From: JALOAF01 sp035446765
Lineage (GTDB): Bacteria > Patescibacteriota > Gracilibacteria > Absconditabacterales > Absconditicoccaceae
Length of the DNA stretch: 10,774 nt
Direction of reading: 5' to 3'
Assembly: GCA_035446765.1 (NCBI GenBank)
Contig: DAOTFU010000028.1
Coordinates: forward strand, 1 to 10,774
Positions 1-6,301 of the stretch are shown in pieces (positions within the stretch are counted from its first letter, which is position 1; each line of letters opens with the position of its first letter). Both the position numbers and the translations under genes were made by a program. The notes under the pieces are model-generated. The model saw nothing but the letters and a program-made list of their open reading frames with translations, searched no databases and was not told where the DNA came from.

Positions 1-320
1 TCTTTGTATCAATCTAATTTAATTTTTTCTTTGTTTTGAGATACAAATGTATCTAAATTTTTTATATTAGATTTTTTAATAATTATGATTGAGTCGTTGT
101 ATCATGTAGATTCACTTTGTGTATAAATTTTTAAAATTGAATCTTTTAGTAGAGTAGATCACAATGATTCTCAATTTACTTTTGTATTTTCAGTAAAAGT
201 ATTTTCTGTAAAAAACTTTCAGTTGAAATCTTCAAAGTCAAAATTGATGTGTTCTTTTTGACCACATCAACTTAGTATTATGGTAGACAGAAATATCAGA
301 ATAAATAAGTATTTTTTCAT
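1..320 (-). CDS. Small lipoprotein, C-terminus beyond window edge
   Basis: With UGA read as Gly this minus-strand frame is open from an ATG at 318-320 to the window edge (106 codons visible). The N-terminus is a lipoprotein signal peptide: MKKY, then a hydrophobic run of about 12 residues, then a lipobox LSGC with Cys19 as the expected lipidation site. The lipobox glycine is a UGA codon. The rest is polar and rich in Asn, Lys, Thr and Ser; I recognise no domain. The start lies 1 base past the stop of the membrane-protein gene upstream, so the two are probably co-transcribed. Inferred role: an envelope lipoprotein processed by signal peptidase II, whose gene lspA is at the other end of the window. 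Function unknown. The standard code would stop it at codon 18. Confidence 0.8.
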
Positions 321-321
321 T

Positions 322-603
322 TTATATAAACATGTAACTAAGTGAAAGAATTATTCATATGATTATACCAATGATAAATGATTTTACGTATATTTTGTGT
401 GAATGTTGATCTTTTGACCATATATGTGCTATCAAATAACCTATCATCAATCCGCAAAATATTAGATATCATGGCATGATAAAGGTTTTTATGATCGTAT
501 AGATGTTGTTTGACAACAATATTTCTCCTCTTAAAAAAAATAAAGCTACAACTATAGTCAAGAAGAAGAAAAATCATTTTAATATCTCAAAGAATGTTTT
601 CAT
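322..603 (-). CDS. Small three-helix membrane protein, hypothetical
   Basis: Frame of 93 residues from ATG 601-603 to TAA 322-324, open only with UGA = Gly (for example LKGFF and MPGYL). Three hydrophobic segments are visible: about residues 8-24, 40-58 and 72-92. A short polar stretch rich in His, Lys and Ser lies between the second and third. There is no signal-peptidase site and no family I can name with confidence. It sits 27 bases after the DUF333 lipoprotein gene and 1 base before the next lipoprotein gene, all on the minus strand, which suggests a three-gene envelope operon. Different-frame ORFs on this stretch are shadows. Function unknown. Confidence 0.7.
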
Positions 604-630
604 GTGTTGGATGCATAAGGCTAAAAATTT

Positions 631-1344
631 TTATTTTAATCTTTCAATTATTTTTTCCATCAAATCTATATCATCTTCTGTTAGTCATTCTTCATCGTAA
701 GAATCTTTTTGCTTATGTTCTTCAAATATATCAGATATACTTTTGTTATCTTTTTGTGTCGATTTATTTGTTTCTGTGTCAGGGCAGGGAGCAAAATCAC
801 AATTGGGTGCGATTCTACCTACTCGTGTACCATCTGGACACTGTTTTGCATCCATTGTGCAAGCTACCATATTTCAAGTGTTATTTTTATCGTCCGTATT
901 TCATCAAGTAATTAAATTGTTTTCTTCTGAATCGATTTGTTCTATAAATATTTGTCAATCTTTTGAACGACATTGTCTTGGGTATGATTCCATTATTAGA
1001 TTTCATTGTGCTTCACATGATGCAAAATCTATTACACCATTTCTTCATGTGATGTTTTGATTGTTTTCTCCTGTTGTAATTTCTTGATTTTCATCACTTT
1101 TGGCTTGGCAGTCTCAGTTGTAAAAATCTCGTTCTTCACAAAAACTTCAATCTGCGAAATAACATATACCCACACTTCATCATTGATCGTTTAGTATTTC
1201 CAATGTCCCACCGTTTTCTTCACAATATACTGAAGCAGGATTGGCTAGTCATACATTTGTATCTTGTTCGTTTGGTATTATAGAGCACCCAGCAAATATC
1301 AATCAAGATATTGATGCCAATAAAATCCATAATTTTATTTTCAT
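631..1344 (-). CDS. DUF333-type secreted lipoprotein with Cys-rich modules
   Basis: A 237-residue lipoprotein read with UGA = Gly, from ATG 1342-1344 to TAA 631-633. The signal peptide ends in IFAGC with Cys20 as the lipidation site. Residues about 34-79 match the DUF333 pattern: NPASVYC, then ENGGTLEI, GICYFADGSFCEE and FYNGDC. Residues about 104-136 form a second module with a Cys and YPRQCRSKDG. Residues about 160-188 form a third with CTMDAKQCPDG and GPNC-like IAPNCDFAPCP. These resemble small Cys-containing modules found in secreted proteins of many bacteria; this is family memory, not a search. Linkers are rich in Asn, Asp, Glu and Thr, and the C-terminus is acidic. It is first of three closely spaced minus-strand envelope genes. 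A standard-code reading keeps only a fragment at 685-870. Function unknown; an extracytoplasmic role is inferred. Confidence 0.85.
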
Positions 1345-1367
1345 TTTTTATTTTCAAAAGTAAAATA

Positions 1368-1396
1368 ATATTACTTTATACATAATATTTTCTCAA
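1368..1396 (-). promoter_or_regulatory. Candidate promoter for the lipoprotein operon
   Basis: On the minus strand a TTGAGA box (1391-1396) is followed after 17 bases by TAATAT (1368-1373), giving a start point about 20 bases before the ATG at 1344. The -35 matches consensus at 5 of 6 positions and the -10 at 4 of 6. In such AT-rich DNA chance matches are common, so this is tentative. Confidence 0.4.
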
Positions 1397-1416
1397 AAAA
1401 AATCAAATAGATTTTT
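1395..1416 (-). terminator. Weak candidate terminator after murC
   Basis: On the minus strand a 7-bp AT-rich stem (AAAAATC/GATTTTT, loop of 5) overlaps a run of eight T, 14 bases past the murC stop. The stem is weak, so termination may be partial and murC may read into the lipoprotein genes. Confidence 0.35.
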
Positions 1417-1429
1417 ATATCATAGCTTG

Positions 1430-2818
1430 TTATTTTTGCAAAATGTTTCTAATATGAAAATCTAGATCTCAAGCAGTAAATATTATAATTATTTCTTTGT
1501 CTTTTCAATTGTTTATTTTATCTTTGATTTTTTGTAAATCTTTGGTGTATATTCCATTGCTATTTTTTGCTAATTCTTGTCACAATGTGTCTATATTTTC
1601 AATTCATTTTATTGGTGAGCTCTTTAATAATTCTGTTAAATTTTCTCTAGCTGCGTATATATCAAAAATTATCACATCATCATAAAGTTTTAGAGATTTG
1701 GGAAAATCTTCTCGTCATTTAATAACTCTAGCAGCTTGGTGAGGTTGAAAAATTGCTGTAATTTTGTGATTTGGATATTTTGATTTTAGTGCTTGATGAC
1801 AGAACTTTATAGAACTTGCCATGTGTCAGTAATCTGAAAAAATTAATGTTCAATTTTTGGTTTTTTGGAGTAATTCTAATCTTCTTCGTAGTCATTTAAA
1901 ATTTTCGATAGTTTTTGTTAATTCTTTTTCGTTAATATTGGGATTTAGTTGTTTGATAAGCTCAAAAACTAATGTTCAATTTTGATTGTTGTGTTCTCAA
2001 AAGAGGTATTTGAAATTGAAGGTTTGTATTGGAGCTACTATTTCTTTTTTGATATATAAACCCCCTTTATTCCCCCCTAAAAAGGGGGGTCTTAATATCT
2101 TGTTTTTTACTTTTTCTGAAAATTGTTGAAAAGCTAGTATATAGTCGTCAAGATCTTTGTAATAATCGGTATGGTCGAGTTCGATATTTGTGACTATTCA
2201 TCGATCTATATCTAATTTTAGAAAATGTCTTTTGTATTCACACGCTTCTACGATAAAAACGTATTTTTTGACCAGCGAGTAGTCCAATCATTTTCCATAT
2301 AATATTTGATCAAAAATGTTTTTTATATCTGTTTTTTTATTTTCATTTATCGCATAGTTGTTTCAGTCTAGGTCCGGTACCAATGCTCCTAGAATTCACA
2401 ATCAAAAGTTGTTTAAATGTTTTTTGGCAGCATATAGTGCTAATGATGTTGTAGTAGATTTCCCGTTGGTTCAAGTGATTCAAACAGTAGTAAAATATTT
2501 TGAAATTTCTCACAAAAAATCGAAATAATTTCATATAAATCTTTGTTCTTTAGGTCTTCTATGAAATGATTTTGCTTGTAATACTTCAGTTGAATTTGCG
2601 CAAGCTTCAGAATAAATCACATGGTCTGTAATTTCTGGTGTATATTTATCTTTTCATATTATTACTTTAATTCATTTTTTTCCCAATTTTTTTGTCAGTT
2701 CACTTTCTGTAGAGTCTAGGCAGATTAGATTTTCTCAATATCATAAATCGTAGAGTAGTCACGCTACTCAAGACATTCATGTTCATCATGCTCATATAAA
2801 AATTATTTTATTTATCAT
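1430..2818 (-). CDS. murC: UDP-N-acetylmuramate--L-alanine ligase
   Basis: Adds L-Ala to UDP-MurNAc using ATP, the first peptide step of cytoplasmic peptidoglycan precursor synthesis. It has 462 residues, normal for MurC, in the Mur-ligase three-domain order. The N-terminal Rossmann-like motif at residues 8-20 has six glycines, all encoded by UGA. The ATP P-loop is GTNGKST (116-122). The central domain has VEACEYKRHFL (190-200) and NIELDHTDYYKDLD (211-224). The C-terminal domain starts near FKGLRRRLE (308-315), with SDYGHMA (328-334) where family members usually have DYAHHPTE, and FQPHQAARV (357-365). Start is ATG 2816-2818, six bases after a TATAAT box. A palindromic GC-rich element is embedded in frame at residues about 244-254. 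Under the standard code the gene is shredded. Family assignment is firm. Confidence 0.95.
2061..2089. repeat. C-run/G-run palindromic mini-element inside murC
   Basis: On the plus strand this reads C5-TTTATT-C6-TAAAAA-G6, so the C runs can pair with the G run. It is the most GC-skewed stretch in the gene and stands out from its AT-rich surroundings. A related element lies at 10719-10750 inside another gene. On the coding (minus) strand it adds a short peptide with PPFLGGNKGGL, between the central and C-terminal domains, without breaking the frame. Confidence 0.75.
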
Positions 2819-2824
2819 TTTTTG

Positions 2825-2830
2825 ATTATA
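2825..2830 (-). promoter_or_regulatory. murC -10 box, apparently leaderless
   Basis: A perfect TATAAT on the minus strand ends six bases before the murC ATG, so transcription would begin at or next to the start codon. The -35 at 17-base spacing is TTTATA (2848-2853), a partial match. No Shine-Dalgarno sequence fits in the space. The box overlaps an inverted repeat at 2826-2852. Confidence 0.5.
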
Positions 2831-2852
2831 CTAAATATTTTTATTAGTATAA
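2826..2852. repeat. 9-bp inverted repeat in the murC promoter
   Basis: TTATACTAA (2826-2834) and TTAGTATAA (2844-2852) are perfect inverted arms around a 9-base spacer. It overlaps the murC -10 box and lies in the divergent region before the plus-strand gene at 2947. It lacks a T tract on the exit side in either direction, so it looks more like a protein-binding operator than a terminator. No known operator is recognised. Confidence 0.45.
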
Positions 2853-2887
2853 AAAAAATTATAATTTTATCAACCAATTAGATATCG

Positions 2888-2915
2888 TTGACATTTATAT
2901 TAAAATGTTTATTGT
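2888..2915 (+). promoter_or_regulatory. Candidate promoter for the 109-residue gene
   Basis: A perfect -35 TTGACA (2888-2893) with a poorer -10 TATTGT (2910-2915) at 16-base spacing. Transcription would begin near 2922, downstream of the ATG at 2905, which favours the ATG at 2947 as the true start. Confidence 0.4.
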
Positions 2916-2946
2916 TTATGCACAAATAATAACAAAAATTACGACT

Positions 2947-3276
2947 ATGAAAGAAAAGCAAGTTTTGTTTACTACTTTAATGACTCGTCATGGTGGCAAA
3001 CTTCTAAAAAAAGTTAAGTTTGTTAGTGATGGTCATGAATATGAATTTCCACGGGTAGATGTTGCCGTATATCCTGCTGATATGAAGGATGCATTGCAAA
3101 TGTTAGTGGATTCGCCTATTTTTGAGGTTTTTGGATTTGAAAGAGAAATTAGTCAAGAAGAAATTGATGAAATTAAATCACAATTGATTTCTGATAGCTA
3201 TCCGAGATCAAGGATTGTTAGATTAGAATCTGTTCAACATGATAAAATTTCATTTTTGTCTAAATTTCAATTGTAA
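2947..3276 (+). CDS. Hypothetical protein, 109 residues
   Basis: Open from ATG 2947 (MKEKQVLF) to TAA 3274-3276. An in-frame ATG at 2905 would add 14 residues, but it lies upstream of the likely transcription start. The protein is soluble-looking and charged. It has an N-terminal basic half (RHGGKLLKKVKF), then a stretch resembling a compact alpha/beta domain (YEFPRVDVAVYPADMKDALQ), then an acidic helix (EISQEEIDEIKS). There is no signal peptide or membrane segment. I do not recognise a family. It contains no UGA codon; its four visible glycines are all GGN, unlike most neighbours. A stem with a T tract follows at 3289-3323, so it is probably a single-gene transcript. Confidence 0.7.
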   Translation: MKEKQVLFTTLMTRHGGKLLKKVKFVSDGHEYEFPRVDVAVYPADMKDALQMLVDSPIFEVFGFEREISQEEIDEIKSQLISDSYPRSRIVRLESVQHDKISFLSKFQL

Positions 3277-3288
3277 AGATTGACTTAT

Positions 3289-3323
3289 ATTCCGTGTTTG
3301 ATAATTGAATGCGGAATTTTTTT
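3289..3323 (+). terminator. Terminator after the 109-residue gene
   Basis: ATTCCG (3289-3294) pairs with CGGAAT (3312-3317), followed by a run of seven T from 3317 to 3323. The loop is long (17 bases), so efficiency is uncertain. Confidence 0.5.
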
Positions 3324-3325
3324 AT

Positions 3326-3350
3326 AAAAAAATATACTTGATAGTATATT
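3326..3350 (-). terminator. Terminator downstream of the tRNA-Leu remnant
   Basis: AATATACT (3331-3338) and AGTATATT (3343-3350) form an 8-bp stem with a TGAT/ATCA loop. On the minus strand it is followed by a T run. It has the same position relative to the tRNA remnant as the terminator at 3431-3462 has to the intact tRNA. Confidence 0.5.
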
Positions 3351-3354
3351 AGTT

Positions 3355-3418
3355 TGGTACCCAGGGTGGGACTCTTGCCCCGTAATGATGCGGGGTGAAA
3401 ACCCATACGGCCGTGTGG
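3355..3418 (-). pseudogene. Broken tRNA-Leu 3' half, interrupted by a hairpin
   Basis: On the minus strand this repeats the variable arm, T arm and acceptor 3' strand of the tRNA-Leu at 3466-3552: ACGGCCGT, TGGGTT, then AGTCCCACCCTGGGTACCA. The T loop is split by about 25 extra bases. Of these, 3378-3395 form a hairpin with stem CCCCGTA/TGCGGGG (one G-U) and loop ATGA. No acceptor 5' strand, D arm or anticodon arm is present. It lies just past the terminator of the intact tRNA. It is probably a partial tandem duplication, or an integration scar, later invaded by a palindrome. It cannot fold as a tRNA. Confidence 0.7.
3378..3395. repeat. GC-rich hairpin inside the tRNA remnant
   Basis: CCCCGTA (3378-3384), loop ATGA, TGCGGGG (3389-3395). 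The right arm and flanks resemble the hairpin at 8088-8115: both contain TGCGGGGT, and both begin CTT-CC-CG when written on the plus strand. This suggests copies of one dispersed palindrome family. Confidence 0.5.
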
Positions 3419-3430
3419 TAATCATTTTTT

Positions 3431-3462
3431 TAAATAAAAAAATTACACAATCATGTGTAATT
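3431..3462 (-). terminator. Terminator of tRNA-Leu
   Basis: AATTACACA (3441-3449) and TGTGTAATT (3454-3462) form a perfect 9-bp stem with a 4-base loop. On the minus strand it starts 3 bases after the tRNA CCA end and runs into a T-rich tract. Confidence 0.75.
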
Positions 3463-3465
3463 TAA

Positions 3466-3552
3466 TGGTACCCAGGGTGGGACTTGAACCCACACGGCCG
3501 TGAAGCCACCAGATTTTGAGTCTAGCATGTCTACCAATTTCATCACCTGGGC
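3466..3552 (-). tRNA. tRNA-Leu (anticodon CAA)
   Basis: An 87-base class II tRNA on the minus strand. The acceptor stem is GCCCAGG with CCTGGGT (one G-U closing pair), discriminator A and an encoded CCA end. The anticodon stem is CTAGA/TCTGG with loop CTCAAAA, giving anticodon CAA, which reads UUG. The long variable arm (GGCTTCACGGCC) is typical of Leu tRNA. The T arm is GTGGG-TTCAAGT-CCCAC. It is encoded against the flanking plus-strand genes and has its own terminator. The recoded Gly tRNA with a UCA anticodon, which this organism should have, is not in the window. Confidence 0.95.
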
Positions 3553-3592
3553 GTATAAGTCAAAAATTTTGAATCATAAAGTAATGGATATC

Positions 3593-3626
3593 TGTTTACT
3601 TTGATTTTTGCTTTGTGTTTACTTTG
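3593..3626. repeat. Two 11-bp direct repeats upstream of ssb
   Basis: TGTTTACTTTG occurs at 3593-3603 and again at 3616-3626, starts 23 bases apart (about two helical turns). It lies between the divergent tRNA-Leu and ssb and may be a regulatory site for either. No known operator is recognised. Confidence 0.35.
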
Positions 3627-3695
3627 TAGGTTTGCTTATAAAAAAATGAGTTTAAAAATCAATTGATTTTTTATTTTTTTTGGTTAATAGTTTAT

Positions 3696-3718
3696 TTGAG
3701 GTGAAAACTTTTCCTCAA
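3696..3718 (+). promoter_or_regulatory. Hairpin in the ssb upstream region
   Basis: TTGAGG and CCTCAA arms close a stem that continues with AAAA/TTTT after a 2-base bulge (TG). It ends 29 bases before the ssb ATG. It could be an operator or an mRNA hairpin affecting ssb expression. It has no T tract after it on the plus strand, so it is not a standard terminator. Confidence 0.35.
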
Positions 3719-3747
3719 TGATTTTAATATGTAATATTTATTAGAAA

Positions 3748-4164
3748 ATGGATTTGAACAAGGTACAATTGATTTGAAGAGCTACAAGTGATTTGGAGGT
3801 AAAAACTATTGAAAGTAGTGGTACATCTGTTGTGAATTTTACAATAGTTACCAACAGAAAATTTAAAAACAGAGATGGTAATGCAGTAGAAGAAGCTGAA
3901 TACCATAGATGTGTAGCTTATGGTAAATGAGCAGAGGTTCTTTGACAGTATGTGAACAAATGAAAGAGAATTTATGTAGAATGAAGACTTAGAACTAGAA
4001 AATGGCAAGACACAGAGGGTAGAGATAGATACTCTACAGAGGTAATTATTGACAATTTTATATTCTTAGATTCGGCTAGGAATGATTCGTCTGATAATGA
4101 TTCAGATAAAAAAGTAGAAGAAGTTCCAAAAGAAAATCCAGAAGACGAGGAAGTACCGTTCTAA
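3748..4164 (+). CDS. ssb: Single-stranded DNA-binding protein
   Basis: Binds and protects ssDNA in replication, repair and recombination. It has 138 residues from ATG 3748 to TAA 4162-4164; an in-frame TAG lies two codons upstream, fixing the start. The OB fold spans about residues 3-105: VQLIGRAT, VVNFTIVTN, EYHRCVAYGKGAEVLGQYV, KGKRIYVEGRLRTRKWQD, then DRYSTEVIIDNF. An acidic Asp/Ser/Lys linker follows, and the C-terminal tip EDEEVPF is the usual partner-binding tail. Five glycines (in LIGR, GKGA, VLGQ, NKGK and VEGR) are UGA codons, several at positions that are Gly in well-known SSBs, while RKWQ uses UGG for Trp. This is one of the clearest proofs of the code here. It heads the plus-strand block. 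Confidence 0.97.
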
Positions 4165-4230
4165 GTTGATAGTGTTTGTGTAAATTATTTGAATTGAAAA
4201 AAAGTTTTTTGATATACTTTGTTTTTTGTT

Positions 4231-4260
4231 TTGTGATTTAAATTTATTATTTGTTATAAA
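4231..4260 (+). promoter_or_regulatory. Possible lepB promoter
   Basis: TTGTGA (4231-4236), 18 bases, then TATAAA (4255-4260), ending 4 bases before the lepB ATG. If real, the transcript would be leaderless like those proposed for murC and dnaG. The 100-base ssb-lepB gap leaves room for a promoter, but AT-rich DNA gives many chance matches. Confidence 0.3.
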
Positions 4261-4264
4261 GAAT

Positions 4265-4861
4265 ATGGATGAAGAAATAACATTAAAAACTAGAATCATT
4301 GATTTTTTCTTAGATATATTTGATATATTATCTTTTTTGATATTTGTATTGTGAATAGTCTTGTTTATAAGATTTTTTGTCGCTAATCCTTATACTGTAG
4401 TGGGTGCTAGTATGTCACCAACTTTTCAGGAAAGTGATTTTATTATAGTGGATAAAATTTCACAAAGATTGGATAATATAAACAGATGAGATGTAATAGT
4501 ATTTGTACCTGAAGGTAAGACAATACCGTATATAAAGAGAGTTGTATGAATGTCTTGAGAAACTGTAAAAATTCAAAATTGAGGTGTAGTAATTTGTGAT
4601 GTAGAAGGTGTTTGTAATGAGTTGGAAGAAAAATACATATCAGAAGATCTTAGAACTAATGCAAGATGCGGTATAAAAGAATTTAAAATAAATACATGAT
4701 ATTTTGTATTGTGAGACAACAGATGATTTAGCACCGATTCTCTTTGTTGTTTTGGTCTTGGTTGTTATGATTGAGCTAGTTATGAGGTGTTAGAAAAAAA
4801 TATAATATGAAAAGTATTGTTTAGAGTGTTCCCCGATTTTGGTGCATCGTTTTATGGGTAA
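4265..4861 (+). CDS. lepB: Signal peptidase I
   Basis: Membrane-bound serine protease that removes signal peptides from exported proteins on the outer face of the cytoplasmic membrane. It has 198 residues. A single N-terminal membrane helix (about 18-39) is followed by VVGASMSPTF with catalytic Ser49, YIKRVVGMSGE with the general-base Lys91, and GDNRGFSTDS (150-159), the family's last conserved box. Nine or more glycines, including those in VVGMSGE and GDNRG, are UGA-coded. Unusual: six cysteines (111, 117, 135, 161, 162, 167), with a CC-x4-C cluster directly after the GDNR box, where many relatives have a short Arg/Gly-rich loop. The PH-domain gene starts 25 bases downstream, so an operon is likely. 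Confidence 0.95.
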
Positions 4862-4886
4862 TATTTTTTAGTTAAATTTTATACAG

Positions 4887-5468
4887 ATGGGTATAATATC
4901 TACTTTTGATCCTAAATTTCAAAGAAGAGTAATACAAGAAAATAGAGAGTTGTACGGGAAAGAAGATGTGATTTATATTAGAAAAAGTAAGTTGTTTTTT
5001 GTGTTGAAGGTGCTGATACCAGCTATATTTTGGATGATTTTGCTGATATTTGTATTAGCTGTTTCTATACCAAATATCAGCGCACAATGGTTTTTGATTA
5101 CAGTTATAGTTGTATTTATTGGTTTGCGATTGATACCTATTTTTAGGATAATAAAGTTTTATTTGGATTATAAGATGGACTTTATAATCGTTAATCCAAG
5201 ATCTTTTTTGAGATACAACCAAGAATGATTTTTTAAGAGAATATCAAAAACTATTGATTTGAAAAAGATTAGATCTATCTCAATAAGAAAAAAATGATTG
5301 ATTAATAGTGTATTCAATAATGGTACTTTAGTTGTATTGTCTGAATGATGAGAAGTGGATATAGAAGAAAAAAGTAGAGCGTGAGAGATTGTTTTTAGAT
5401 ATGTTTACGATCCTGAAACAGTAGATAAATTGATAAATGGTTTGTTTAAGAGAGTTTTTCATAGTTAA
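4887..5468 (+). CDS. PH-domain (YdbT/bPH2-like) membrane protein
   Basis: A 193-residue membrane protein from ATG 4887 to TAA 5466-5468. Two closely spaced helices (about 35-55 and 64-82) follow a polar N-terminus. The C-terminal half has the bacterial PH-like pattern: DFIIVNPRSFLRYNQEGFF, then IDLKKIRSISIRKKG, VFNNGTLVVLSEGGE and a final DPETVDKLINGLF. Five in-frame UGA codons fall where Gly suits this fold (QEG, KKG, SEGG, RAG); the standard code would stop after residue 113. The function of the family is poorly known. The gene sits between lepB and hsp20, probably in the same transcript. Family call rests on pattern memory. Confidence 0.8.
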
Positions 5469-5491
5469 TTATTTTAATGTTTAATTTTTTT

Positions 5492-5836
5492 ATGATGATT
5501 GATAACTTAGAAATACCTTATGATATATATGAGTCTCCAAGTGAAATGGTTATTATTATGCCGCTTGGTGGAGTAAAAAAGGAAAGCATTGATATATCCA
5601 TAGATGATTATAGATTGGTAATTAAATGAGAGAGACAAAAGATAGAATTGAAAGATGATTGTGTACCTCTCAAAGAGGAATGTTATTGGTGAGAAATTCA
5701 ACAGATTTTAGATCTTCCTCCTCAAGCATATTTTGACAAAATACATAGTAAATTAAGTTCTGACAATATTTTGCAAATTATAATACCAAAAGCTATGGTA
5801 CCAGAAAGAATTGAATTGGAAGTTGAGCATTCTTAG
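5492..5836 (+). CDS. Small heat-shock protein, Hsp20/alpha-crystallin family
   Basis: ATP-independent holdase chaperone that binds unfolding proteins in the cytoplasm. It has 114 residues from ATG 5492 to TAG 5834-5836. An in-frame ATG at 5477 would give 119 residues, and there is no Shine-Dalgarno sequence to decide between them. The alpha-crystallin domain covers nearly the whole protein: YDIYESPSEMVIIMPLGGV (start of the beta sandwich), SIDISIDDYRLVIKGER, GEIQQILDLPPQ and DNILQIIIPKA. Two glycines (KGER and WGE) are UGA. It is short for the family because it lacks the long N-terminal arm and a clear I-x-I tail, so large oligomers may form differently. It sits 23 bases after the PH-domain gene. 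Confidence 0.85.
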
Positions 5837-5881
5837 GTGATTTAATTTTATTAAATATTTTAAATTTTAAATTTATTGCAA

Positions 5882-6187
5882 ATGCCTGCTAAAAAAACAG
5901 TAAAAAAGACAGTAGCTAAAAAATCAGATTTTGAGAAGAAATTTGATGACGTAAAGAAAAATACCAAGACTACTGCTAAGAAGGTAGAAACAGAATCAAA
6001 GAAAATTATGACATGAGTTGGTTCTTGGTGGACAAAAGCTAGTGATGAAGAGAAAATTTATATGGTTTTGTGAATTATTTTGCTTTTGATTGGCTTGTAT
6101 GTTTTGCGTACTATTGTAGGAGGATTGTTACTTATAATAGTTGGAATTTTGTTTGTGACTGGATTCTTTGTAAAAAATAAAAAATAA
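5882..6187 (+). CDS. Lysine-rich protein with C-terminal membrane anchor
   Basis: A 101-residue protein. Residues 1-42 are rich in Lys, Ala and Thr (PAKKTVKKTVAKKS, then KTTAKKVETESKK), resembling histone H1-like bacterial tails. A short amphipathic segment with GVGSWWTKASDEEK follows, then two hydrophobic stretches (about 60-75 and 77-95) with a Lys-rich end (KNKK). Two UGA codons encode Gly, including the one at MTGVG. The basic tail should face the cytoplasm by the positive-inside rule; it could touch nucleic acid or acidic partners, but that is inference. It is the last gene before a strong terminator at 6206-6255. No named family recognised. Confidence 0.75.
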
Positions 6188-6205
6188 TATTTCTTATATA
6201 AAAAT

Positions 6206-6255
6206 AAAAAAAAGATAGGGTAATCATTTTTATGCATTATTTTATCTTTTTTTTT
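6206..6255 (+). terminator. Strong intrinsic terminator ahead of dnaG
   Basis: An 11-bp stem, GATAGGGTAAT (6214-6224) with ATTATTTTATC (6236-6246) including three G-U pairs, is preceded by A8 and followed by T9. The A and T runs extend the stem. It separates the ssb-to-lysine-rich block from dnaG. Confidence 0.8.
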
Positions 6256-6265
6256 GAAAGTATTT

Positions 6266-6294
6266 TTGTATGTTTGTTATTAGTTTAATATAAT
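6266..6294 (+). promoter_or_regulatory. dnaG promoter, leaderless
   Basis: A perfect TATAAT (6289-6294) lies 17 bases after TTGTAT (6266-6271, a partial -35). It ends 7 bases before the dnaG ATG, so the transcript should begin at or within a base or two of the start codon. It sits directly behind a terminator, which supports independent transcription. Confidence 0.6.
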
Positions 6295-6301
6295 ATTTAA
6301 T

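Noticed and set aside
2905..2946. Upstream start at 2905 for the 109-residue gene
   Set aside because: It lies upstream of the probable transcription start (after TTGACA at 2888), and the extra residues look unlike the rest. It is still possible if the promoter call is wrong.
3326..3552. Integrated mobile element bounded by the two tRNA-Leu 3' ends
   Set aside because: The two copies are only about 50 bases apart, with just a terminator between, so there is no room for an element. Only a scar or duplication remains plausible.
3748..4164. UGA as tryptophan (Mycoplasma-type code) or selenocysteine
   Set aside because: UGA falls at conserved glycines in SSB, MurC and LspA, Trp is encoded by UGG, and UGA is far too frequent for selenocysteine.
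3724..4299. Minus-strand frames opposite ssb and the lepB start
   Set aside because: Antisense shadows of clearly conserved plus-strand genes.
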